Shown here: positions 1-9,839 of the stretch, one piece after another
Layout: each line of letters begins with the position of its first letter
How positions within the stretch are numbered: the first letter of the stretch is position 1
Assembly (NCBI GenBank): GCA_023974075.1
Contig: CM043800.1
Location: 10,934,894-10,998,893, forward strand
Source of the DNA: Chaenocephalus aceratus
Taxonomy: Eukaryota > Chordata > Actinopteri > Perciformes > Channichthyidae
DNA length: 64,000 nt
Reading direction: 5' to 3'
Translations under genes and position numbers: made by a program
Notes under the pieces: generated by a model
What the model saw: only the letters and a program-made list of their open reading frames with translations
Told to the model about the DNA's origin: nothing
Databases searched by the model: none

Positions 1-3000
1 AGGAGAGACTCCCGCCATGCCTCCGCCGGCTACTCCTGCAGATCAGGGGCCGGGAGCATGCGTGTGGAGTCAGCGGGACGGAGGAACACCTCGGCCGCAC
101 GCAGGACTCGCATTGGTGGGGCAGGGTAAGCACTGTCAACTGCAGTGACTACAGATGGAGTGATGTAGGGGTAATGAGTAACATAGTAGGATTATTATTT
201 GTCATTATACATTTTTTTACCTTTTGTTTCAAGACATTCTCTCATGATATTACTCTTTCAGTAAATGTGATGTATTTTTGCTCATGGGTGACTTCAGTGT
301 GAGTGCAGGAGCCATGGTGTGTGTTGGGCCTACTGGAGAACCTGCTGTTGATCTGGATGTTGCTGCAGCTGAGAACCAAGAGTTCATCAGCACACGTACA
401 ACTGAAAAACAGGAGATGATTGTTCTCAATGACAGACTGGCTCTATACATTAACAAGGTAAAGCGGCCTTCAAACTAACCACATTTGACTTCTTCTACCA
501 GTACAGATCAATATATGCAAATGGAGAGGAAACATATCAGTGTCTGTTAGACACACTTTAAATCACTAAAGATATGTTCTTGTACAGGTCCGATCACTTG
601 AGCAGCAGAACAGGCTTTTGGAATCTGAGATCGAGGCATACCAGAACCGCTTTGAGAATCCAACAGGTCTGCGCCTGCTATACGAGGAACAACTGAGGGA
701 GCTGAAAAAGATTGCTGACCAGATGAGAGTTCAGCGGGTGAGACAGAATTCTCCAAGCCGCGCATCGCCTCCATTCCTCATGCTTAGTAGACCATAAGCA
801 CTGAATTGTTTTGTTTCCGGCGAGGTTTTACATCTCACTGAGCTGTATTGGATCCATCCAAGCAACAATACAAGATGTCAACTTGATGTTTTCAAGGTTG
901 CTAACCTGGTAACAGGCTTATTTCTGGCAGGCAAATAGAGAGGTGCCTCTGCGTGTTAAGGTGTCCTGGAGCACAGCTGTCTTCAGCTATGATTTATACA
1001 CAGATGAGATGGCTTGATTTTACATTTGAAACCACACACGCAAACACACACACACACAGGAAATAAGTTCAAATAGAAAATGATAATGCAAAAGTGGCTG
1101 ATCTACAATTTGCACAAACCTCCTAATCTGAAAGGCAACCAAATTACTTCTGGCCTCTTTGTTTTTAGGACCTTTCCTTGGCTGCGAAGGACTCCACAGC
1201 TGTTCAACTGGAGGCAATCAAAATCAAATATGAGGAGGCAGTGGAGCTGAGGAGGAAAGCCGAGTTAGACATTGAAACCTTCCGTCCAGTAGGTTGCATT
1301 TAATTAACCAATTTCTCCTTTGTCTTCAAATTAGTTTGCAGTGCCAAGTTAATCGTGGTGTGTGTTCTTTAGGATGTTGACAAAGCCACATCCTCTCGCA
1401 TCGCCTTGGAGAAGAAGCTGGAGCAGCTGGAGGTTGAAATTGATTTCCTAAAACGGGTCCATCAACAGGTGGATAACAACTTCACGTAAGAATGATTGAA
1501 TCAGCTTGCCTTTGCTTTTCCTGATTACTTAATATGAAATGTTTTTCCCAGGAAATTGAGGAGCTCATGAGCAGGATCTACTCAGCTCACGCGACAGCTC
1601 AGAGTGCATTCGAGCTACCTGACCTGGCAGCCGCTTTGAAACAAATCCAAACCCAGTATGACGACATAGCAGCCAAAAATCTCCAGGTAAAATAATCACA
1701 CATCAGCTGGGTCAAGATCTCTGTTTTTAGATTACATTCATATACATGTTTCATCCCTTTTATTAGGAGATGGATTCATGGTATAAAAACAAGTTTGAAG
1801 ATCTGACCAGTAAGACGTCAAGGCATGTGGATAGGGTTCGAGGCATTAGAGATCAAATAGCAGGTGCCAAAAAGGATGTGAGTATTAAAAGTGATTTCTT
1901 TTTTTTTAAATAGGGAGTGATTGACAATTGATATTGAATGAGTTGAATCACAATGAAATGTCTCTAGATCCAAAACAAAGACCGTGATTTGGATTCCCTG
2001 AGGACGAAGAATGAAGCTCTTGAGTTCAAGATCAGAGAGACACAAGAAAAGTACAAGAAGGAACTGGAAGACCTGCAGGTAAATATAGGCTTGTATAATC
2101 CCAGGGTGCATGTGACCACACCAGATTCAACTGTCTATGCATGCAGATACAAAGCCACAGCGATGATCAATTCATAGTCAGTTGATGGTGTTGTTAACCT
2201 AATAGGCTCGGATTGAGGCCCTGCAGTTTGAGCTGAAATCCTACAAGGAGAAAATTGCTCTGCACCTGCGCGAGTACCAGGACCTTCTGAACGTCAAGAT
2301 GTCTCTGGAGATTGAAATTACAACATACAGGTGAAGGAAAACATGTGATACAATGGATTTAATGCCATTAAATATGTTTAAATAAATGATAACATTGGTT
2401 TGTTTTTGTAACAGGAAACTTGTTGAAGGAGAGGATCTGCGGCTCTCTGGCATGATGCAAACTCTCTCTCTTAGAAGTTGTAGCATGAGTGCCATTGGTG
2501 GTGGGATGAGCTTCAGTGGAGGAGGAGGAGGAGGAGGCATGGGTGGTGTTAGTGGAATGGGTGGCGGCACAATGATGGGAGGTGTTGGTGGCATGGGGAG
2601 TGGAGCAGGAATGAGTGGTGCTATGGGTGCAGGTGGCATGGGAACGGGTTTAGATAGCGGCGCTGCAGGAATGGGTGGAAGAATGGGTGCTGGAGGTCCA
2701 GATGACAAGATGGGCCCTGCTGGTAGGGCAGGAGGGGCTGATATCGGTTATGGATCAGGAGCTAGGGGTGTTGGTGTAGGAGCTGGGGCAGGAGGTGTGG
2801 GTAGTGGTGGACGAATGGGTGCTGGAGGAATGAATGGTGTTGGCACTGGTGCTGGCGGACTGGGTGCTGGAGGCATTGGTGCTGGAGGTTTGGGTGCTGG
2901 GGCTGTGGGTGCAGGCACTGGTGCTGGTGGTTTGGGTACTGGGGTTGGGGGTGCAGGCACTGGTGCTGGAGGTTTGGGTGCTGGGGCTGTGGGTGCAGGC

Positions 3001-3656
3001 ACTGGTGCTGGAGGTTTGGGTACTGGGGTTGGAGGTGCAGGCACTGGTACTGGAGGTCTGGGCAATAGTGCTGGAGGATTGGGTACTGGGGATGGTGGTA
3101 TGGGGTCCGGAGGAGGAAGTGGCGGTGTTGGTGGAGGGGCGGGTGATGGAAATGGTGGAGCCATAGATGGAGATGGAGGTAACAAACAAGGAATGGGTTC
3201 TGCTGGAATGGGTGGCGGAATCGGAGGCAGCGGAGAAATTGATGGTGTGGGTAGAGGTGACGCACTATCCGCCGTTGGTGGAATGGGAAAAGTTGGTGAC
3301 GGGATAGGATATGGATCGGATGGATATGATGTCCACGAGCCTTACGCAGAGCAGGCTGTGGAGCTGACGGAGAGGAGGACGGTACTCATTAGGTAAAGGT
3401 ACTATCTATTTTTCCTATTTTTTTTCATCTTTGATAAAGAAGGAATTAGCTAACCAATATTCTGACAGGGTGAGGTATAAGTCCATGCATACAGGCAGCA
3501 GGGATCAAGAAGTCGAACAAACCTTTTTTCTTTTTCACTATGTGTTCTTTCCTGATGTTTAGAACGGTTAAAAATGAGGATAACGTGCTGGAGATGGACC
3601 ACCAGGAACAAACCTACATCATCAGTGGTGCAGCCGATGACTCTGACGAGGAATGA
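1..3656 (+). CDS. Cytoplasmic intermediate filament protein with glycine-rich tail (5' partial)
   Basis: Structural protein of the cytoskeleton; the rod should form coiled-coil dimers. Coding exons by splice sites and frame: 1-125, 298-457, 588-737, 1169-1288, 1373-1468, 1552-1686, 1767-1877, 1968-2078, 2206-2330, 2415-3392, 3563-3656, giving at least 734 residues. The Ser/Arg/Gly-rich head is cut by the window edge; an in-frame ATG at 58 exists, but the residues before it already look like a head. The rod opens with [19 protein letters not shown] and closes with [15 protein letters not shown] and [12 protein letters not shown], the two diagnostic rod motifs. The tail is about 320 residues, mostly Gly with Ala/Met/Val/Thr, then a last exon ending [11 protein letters not shown]. 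Exon 2 could instead begin at 262, also in frame. The rod resembles type III filaments, while the tail recalls epidermal keratins or hagfish-type thread keratins. The exact orthologue is not resolved. Confidence 0.9.
2415..3392 (+). CDS. Intermediate filament exon 10: rod terminus plus glycine-rich tail
   Basis: This exon completes the split Arg codon of exon 9, carries the rod end KLVEGEDLR, and then runs without a stop through roughly 310 tail residues made mainly of Gly-Ala, Gly-Met-Gly and Gly-Gly units. It ends in a charged segment ([11 protein letters not shown]) that joins the acidic last exon. The opposite strand shows long Pro-rich open frames over the same bases; these are the complement of Gly codons and are not genes. 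Confidence 0.88.
2911..3078 (+). repeat. 42-bp coding minisatellite, four units
   Basis: Four tandem 42-nt units start at 2911, 2953, 2995 and 3037, each encoding 14 residues of the form [14 protein letters not shown]. Units 1 and 3 end TGVGG-like and unit 2 ends AGAVG, so an 84-bp higher-order period is visible. A degenerate unit precedes the array at about 2866-2910. The length is a multiple of three, so unit gain or loss keeps the reading frame. Confidence 0.9.
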
Positions 3657-3868
3657 GCAGCATGAATTCCCAAGTGACCGCTTCTCGCCCTTAACCCTCC
3701 ACGCCCCTCTGAGCTTTGCACTGACCAGCCCATGTCTGGGCTCTGACCTTTACCCTTTGCCCTGGACAAGAAGACCATGACCAGAGTGAAATCTTCAGCT
3801 CATAGGGTTTAAATGCCAACACCTCTAAACTTTAGTGTGCCTTACCCTCCCCCTTTTTTTCTACCAAA

Positions 3869-3874
3869 AATAAA
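3869..3874 (+). promoter_or_regulatory. Polyadenylation signal AATAAA of the intermediate filament gene
   Basis: A canonical AATAAA lies 213 bp after the stop codon at 3654-3656, in a T-rich context, and fits the 3' end of the upstream gene. Confidence 0.75.
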
Positions 3875-5150
3875 GCTATCAGCATTCAATCACCCTTGTC
3901 TTTCTTGATGTCTTTTTCAGTGTTTGTGTTTGATGTGCCTTATAAGGACAAAGAATGTTATGAATACTATTTTCAAGAATGGAATGAAGTGTTGCATATT
4001 TTGGTAGCTTTAGCTTGGATGGATGAGGAGTGAAAAAAGGGAAAGTAAGTAGCGAGGGAAGAGCAGAACAGAGAGAAAGACAGAGTCACCTGAGGGTTGA
4101 GGCCGTCATCCTGACACTTTCTTGAGGGCTAAGGAGTCAGTCATTCAAATTCTGTCCTGCAGCAGAGTGACGGCACACAGCCGTTTCCTGTCCTCATTCC
4201 ATCCATATCCACACCTTTTCCTCCTGCTGCTGATCGGGAGCGATTGGATCCGGCCAACAGATGCCAAACACACTCAGTGTCCTGTTCAAGGGCGTAGAGC
4301 AGAGACATGCAACACACTAAGAGAATCTGCAACAAAAGATAGGAACAGGACCAGTGATGGTATGGCAGCAATAACATGACTATGCCAGTATTATTACAAA
4401 TGAACACATCTGAATAAAGTCAACTGTAGATTATGAATGTAATATCATTTTACAGAGTGCTTTTACATTAGTAGAACCCTAAATTATTTTGCTTTTGAAG
4501 AAAGGAATGATCAAAATGGCTTAATATGTATTGCTTAATATGATTGGACAAGATTTTGGACAGAACATATTGAAATACAAATTAATAGTTAATTAAAAGA
4601 AGTTCCTATCAAAGAAAATGCTGAATATCAGAATATCTGAGTAATTTGCATTGCCAAAGAAAATAATAATAATATATATGTTTACACACTAAGATTTGAG
4701 ATACTAAAACGAAAAAAAGTAATTCAATAAAGACTAGAAATTACCATAATTATCGTTAAAGACAATGCGCCTCTATTAAATCATCTTATATCAATGCTTA
4801 ATAAGTAATTTTTCTGATGATTATGCTCAGACCTCATGTAGAAAATAATCAATATTTGCCTCGGACATCATTTCCACAAGCTCATCCCACCCGAAACGCG
4901 GGAGACAATTAGTTTGAACCTAGAACTGTCAATCGGCGATATAATGAGGAGCAGCGAGACGCTCATATCATTAGATTACATTTTGTTACAGCGAGTTATT
5001 AATGTGCACCCGACCCGAACGATGTATATAAATCAGCCTATATATTTAGGCTGAGGTTCATGGAGATAAATGCACTTCTCGTCAAAGTGATGGGACGGAA
5101 TATATTATCAATACAATTAACAGACATGCAGGAGAGTGTGTGTTTGTCTA

Positions 5151-5152
<2 letters not shown>

Positions 5153-5201
<49 letters not shown>

Positions 5202-5220
5202 GTGCGCGTGCGTGTGCGTG
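5153..5220. repeat. GT/CA microsatellite
   Basis: There is a pure (GT)n run from 5153 to about 5196, followed by interrupted GTGC units to 5220. Open frames across it on both strands are repeat artefacts. Confidence 0.97.
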
Positions 5221-6929
5221 GTATGTGGAGCTCTCCATGGTGCTTCGTCTTTACGGTGCAACATATTATGCATTGGAAGGAACGAGGCTTGTTATTAAGT
5301 GAAATAAACAAACAATAACAAACAAACAAAACAATATTTAATTAATCTGCCTTTACAAACACATTATTTCCCCCCAAAAAGCATTCCCCGAAACATTTTC
5401 AATCTGCAAATATATGACCTATCAGACTTAGATATAACATTTTATTCTATTTAATATGCTCTTTTTTAATTAAATGTATTATAATAGTAATTTTATTATA
5501 AATAGGCATGTATTATTATTTATATTTCTAGAATGTATTTAATTACTGCAGAATCTCCGCTACAAAACAACCTAAATTGTGAATTTTGCCTGTCTAACAC
5601 ATAAACGAAAAAGGGGGGAAACAATACATTATTCAGGTATTTGTTCAGATAATAAGCATGACTTCGGCTGAAATATCTGGCCCCGTTCAAACATACAGGC
5701 AAGTCAAGGATACGTGTCTTTAAACATGCACTTTGCCATAACAGTGGTTTTTCTCACACTTCTAGTTTGCAATAACACTAAAGCCAACTGGGTCACTAAC
5801 CTCCATCCTATGAGAAAAATGCACTTTTACCCTGAGCCGAGGGAAAGAGCTTTCTTATATTCACCAAGAAGGGCAAAAGTTGTGACTTTCTTTGAAACCT
5901 GTGCTTCTCTGTCACTTTGTGCATGTGCTTTGGGTGGCTAAATCCCAATTAGGGTCGGCTGACACGCTGCTCTATTCACGCAGAGCCCTGCCTGCATACA
6001 TTTGCCTAGGAATGAACTTCTCAAATAGATCTCCTGCTAAATGCGTTGGACAGCAGAGAGAATCGGCCTGAGTGACACTTTCTTTCTGAGGCGCTCGAGT
6101 GAGAAAAGGTATGAATTTATAAGGTACACCGAAACATATCAATTCACGCGACTTCACACGCCTTTATCCGCGTCTCCTCATGCGAGACAAAGTGACTTTA
6201 AGTCAGGGAAATGTGGCCTGAAAAAGACCGGCGCATAAACTTTGTAGAGACTTTGAATACCGAAACGGTGCAGCCCACTTTCTGAATGAAATCACGCATG
6301 AACAGCGTTGAATCAGGTGGCATTTATTCGGCTCCTCTCTAATGCGATTTTGAATATAAGTCTGGGTTAAAATCCCAATCATGTCATCTGGTGGGAGTCC
6401 CATACAAGCATAATTACTATTCAAACGCGTCGCTAATGTCCCACCCGCATCATAGCAGCTGGTCTACCATTGGTGCAGCTTGCATCTTTCCCCAGGTTTC
6501 ACACAAAGTAGAACACCTTTAATATGCCCGGGTGGTATACAATAAAGAAAAGAAAGGCGAGGAATAAGATAAACAGGCCTGTCCGAAAGCCTTTCTCTTA
6601 GAAATCTGAAAGGAATAATAAGAAGTTCTGTTTCTTTGGCTCAACAGAGTTCAACCTGTCCAGAAAACCAAAAGCGAGAGAATTTAAGTTTCTTTTTTTA
6701 ATTAGCCTTTAAGACGTGTGACCAAGTTAATGTGAGAGTTGCTGAAGATGTGGGCTTACATGTGGAGAAATAAATTGATTTTAGACAAACACAGAGTCAT
6801 TTCTAAGACGTGGGAATCTGTGAGAAATAGGCCACATTGCTAAGTGGGACAATGATTGGGCTCTTCTGAATAGACCCAAACAAAGTTTATGGGTCGACAT
6901 AAAAAATGTGTTTTCTTCCGAGCTCGGAG

Positions 6930-7290
6930 GGGTCTTAAATGGTAGGCCATTGAAACCAGTCCAGGAGAGGTGGTGGTGAACCCTTGGCACCCCTGAAGGA
7001 TAGTCACGGCGCATGAATGGAGATCCCTGGTGGGGCATTGCTCTCTGTATTTACCGCGTTGCTTTGCAGACAGGTTGTTCCTCTATATTCATGGCTCATT
7101 AATGGCCAACCAGTTAAATCAGAGCCCCACCGTTTAGACAGTTAAAACCCCCAAAAGGCTGGCAAGAGTCAGGCAGAGCCGCCCATAAAAACGTCTCCCG
7201 AATCCGATTCTTCTCGGGTCGTTATTTACGTTTATTAAAGAGTTCATTTAAGAAAAGCGCACTAGCGGAATGCTGCTGAATCAATCCGCA
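6930..7290. other. Candidate non-coding regulatory block upstream of prdm13
   Basis: A GC-balanced, repeat-free stretch about 2.4-2.8 kb upstream of the prdm13 start, with ATTAATGG and TTATTTACG-like motifs and no coding signal. Its call as regulatory is inference from composition and position; conservation could not be tested. Confidence 0.3.
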
Positions 7291-9032
7291 ATATTGTCCC
7301 AGGATAAAGATCCGACCATGTAATTAATGTGTCTTATTTTTAAAAAGGGAGAAAGAACAATAGAGCCGGTCAAGCCATTTAATTTAATTAAATGTTCCAT
7401 CCCATTTGCTTCCAACTCGGCTTTCACTCTGACACCGAGCTTTTCTCAGAGCGCACCGTGGAGCAGGGATTCACCACTGCGACTTCTCCGCAAACAGAAA
7501 GGAAAGGTCTTGGGCCTCCCCCCCCCCTCTCCCTCTGAGAATAATTCATTTCACTGTGGAGAAGAGCACGGTTTTAAAGCAGAGCAGGGGTGGATGGGAA
7601 CCAGCCGCAAATGGCGAGGCGTTAATAAATAACCTCTCCGCACAGCCAGGCGCAAACATAGCGCCCATTGAGGAGATTGTTCGCGTGTCGTTCAACCTCT
7701 TTGAGTAGGAGCAGCCTGCAGAGAGAGAGAAGGAGATTGATGTCTGTTAGTTTATTTATAGCGTTTTGTTATATAGTTCATGAACAAACAAGATTTCTCA
7801 CTGAAATGAAAGAATATATTGATTTAAACTGAACTGTGGAATGTGTTGTTTTTCTCTATTTAATTCATTATTTATTTGTTCATCCTTGAAATAACCTATT
7901 AAATAAAATACATCAGGATTTTTTTTATATTTTATATTTTTTTAATCAAATAGTCATTTATGTTGTAGTCATTTACTTGTCCACGGTGGACAGGTCAGAG
8001 GTTAACATGTTCATGCTCTGAATTGCTCGCCCACAGGTTCTTGTTCTGCCCAGACTCATCACTGCAGCATCAAAAGGCTCCATTAAACAACCTGCTGCAC
8101 AGCCACATGCTGGAGACTCCCTCTGCCTCCAAGTCCCCTCACAATACATCCCTTTAATACCAGTGAAGGTTGATAAACAACAACTGGATCATCCTGTCAT
8201 TAGAGTCTGTCTGAAATAATGAATGCATTTATATTATAGGATATTATGCATGATAATCTCAGCGTGGTTAAAGTTGGGCTGATAGTGTATTACATCAAAA
8301 AGTAGAGTGAACGGTTCTTTTTTTGCTTATTTTCTCCAGGTCAAAATCACATATTTCCACATAGCATTCTAAAAGATTCAAAAATAAAGATTAGAAAAGA
8401 TCAAACTTTAAATTGCATACACTTTTTTATAAAAACATTGTCACATGCTGAATGCAGGGGACACGTTTTTAGCAACATTTTGGAGATGCAGTAGGCTGGA
8501 CACGTTTTCTTGTTTTGTAAAATAAATCAATTTAATAATTGAAATCATATTCATAGTGACTTTGGGACTTTAACATGGATTTAAAGTAAATTATCAAATG
8601 AAACTATGTATTTAAATATGTTGTTCTACACATTTCAGATTTTTCTCTAATGTGTTTTATAGATGAACACATTTTTTAAATAATTATTTATCAGTTACCC
8701 TTAATATGTATTCCCTTAACAGATGTCTAAACTGAGCTACAATATAAAGGGTTAAATAATACTCAAATATATAACATATCACATTAATCCCGCAGAACGT
8801 ACGTGTTGAATAAGGAAGACAAGAAAACCACAAGTGTGTGGTGTGGGAAGATGGTGCTGGTTATTCTAGTTGTTTTTTTCTCTCTTCCTTCTGCTGGTTC
8901 CTTTTGAGTACCTGCCTGATCTCAACCCGGCACACGCCGAGAGTCAATAGAAGTTAACAAGTCCTCTAAACTTTCCTGCTCTTTTGTTAAAGTGCGCACA
9001 CAAAGGAGGAGGCAGAATAAAGCGCTTTGAAG

Positions 9033-9040
9033 TATATAAA
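9033..9040 (+). promoter_or_regulatory. TATA-box candidate for prdm13
   Basis: The motif TATATAAA lies about 660 bp before the chosen prdm13 start, and initiation about 30 bp downstream would give a 5' leader of roughly 630 bp. That leader would contain an open frame from an ATG at 9111 to 9458. A promoter nearer to the start, after the G run, is also possible. Confidence 0.4.
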
Positions 9041-9504
9041 CCCCGAAGAATGCCAGCCAAGTAGATTTAAAGTAGCCTCTGATTTCCAAAACCTGGTTTG
9101 AAAGGGAAGAATGGAAAAGGATGAGGATTTATGGAGAAATTATACAGTGGATTTGTCAGTTAAAATATCGGAACTGTCTGCGCCACAAAGCCACATGCTG
9201 AGGATTAATGGTCGCTCTGGACCTTTGATTCTGCTCCCTCTTTTCTCTGCCCTTGACAAATTGGATTTTGGGGATGGGAAGGTCGCCTGGCTCTTTGTGC
9301 CTCTTGACCGTTTTGGAGCAATTCATTATGCGGAGGGAAAGTCTCCATGTGACCAGGCAGGCCCGTTTTCCCTCTCCTTACAGCTGCTGGGGAGCCCAAC
9401 TCTCTCACACTCACCCACACACGCTGCTGCGGCAAACTCCCTCATCTCCCCCTTTTAACTACCTTATAGCGTCCTGAGCTGGAGAGGGGTGGAGGGTGTG
9501 CAAA

Positions 9505-9524
9505 GGGGGGGGGGGGGGGGGGGG
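9505..9524. repeat. Homopolymer run of 20 G
   Basis: Twenty consecutive G bases lie about 170 bp before the prdm13 start codon, probably in the 5' leader. The run could form a G-quadruplex, and its length is prone to sequencing and assembly error. Confidence 0.95.
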
Positions 9525-9695
9525 CTACCTTGCCTTCACCATCACTAGAAAAGCCGGAGAGCATAACGCCACCGCGTCACTTTGAGGGCGGATATCGGCC
9601 GGTCCTCATCCTCTCTTCGTCCTCCTCTTCCTCCTTTCCTGCACTCTCTCACTCGGTCTCCATCAGTCTTCATGGTTCTGATCTCACCCCACGCC

Positions 9696-9839
9696 ATGCA
9701 AGCCACCCGGGCGCCCACCACCGTCAGTGTATTTGCGGACTGCAGCATCCCGGCCGGGCTCCGGATAGGACCGGTACCGGGCATCTTCAAACTCGGGAAG
9801 TACGTTTCAGATCGCAAGGAAGTTGGACCTAAGAAGAAG
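9696..9839 (+). CDS. prdm13: prdm13 coding exon 1
   Basis: Encodes the N-terminus and first part of the PR domain (48 codons, phase 0), ending KEVGPKKK before donor GTGAGA. The in-frame ATG at 9672 would add eight residues but has a pyrimidine at -3. Confidence 0.93.

Larger units (their letters stand above)
3900..9030. other. Intergenic region upstream of prdm13, no gene seen
   Basis: No open frame here has coding character or paired splice sites. The first part (4400-5700) is AT-rich. From about 5940 to 7720 the DNA becomes balanced in base composition, repeat-free and rich in TAAT-type motifs, as seen in vertebrate regulatory blocks. From 7740 to 8800 it is AT-rich again. Confidence 0.6.

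Noticed and set aside
2241..3265. Long proline-, serine/threonine- or histidine-rich open frames on the minus strand
   Set aside because: They are the complement of the Gly codons in the filament tail exon, which is secure by rod motif and splice phase.
5038..5329. Open frames of repeated Cys-Val or Thr-His across the GT microsatellite
   Set aside because: Simple-repeat translation on both strands; no coding signal outside the repeat.
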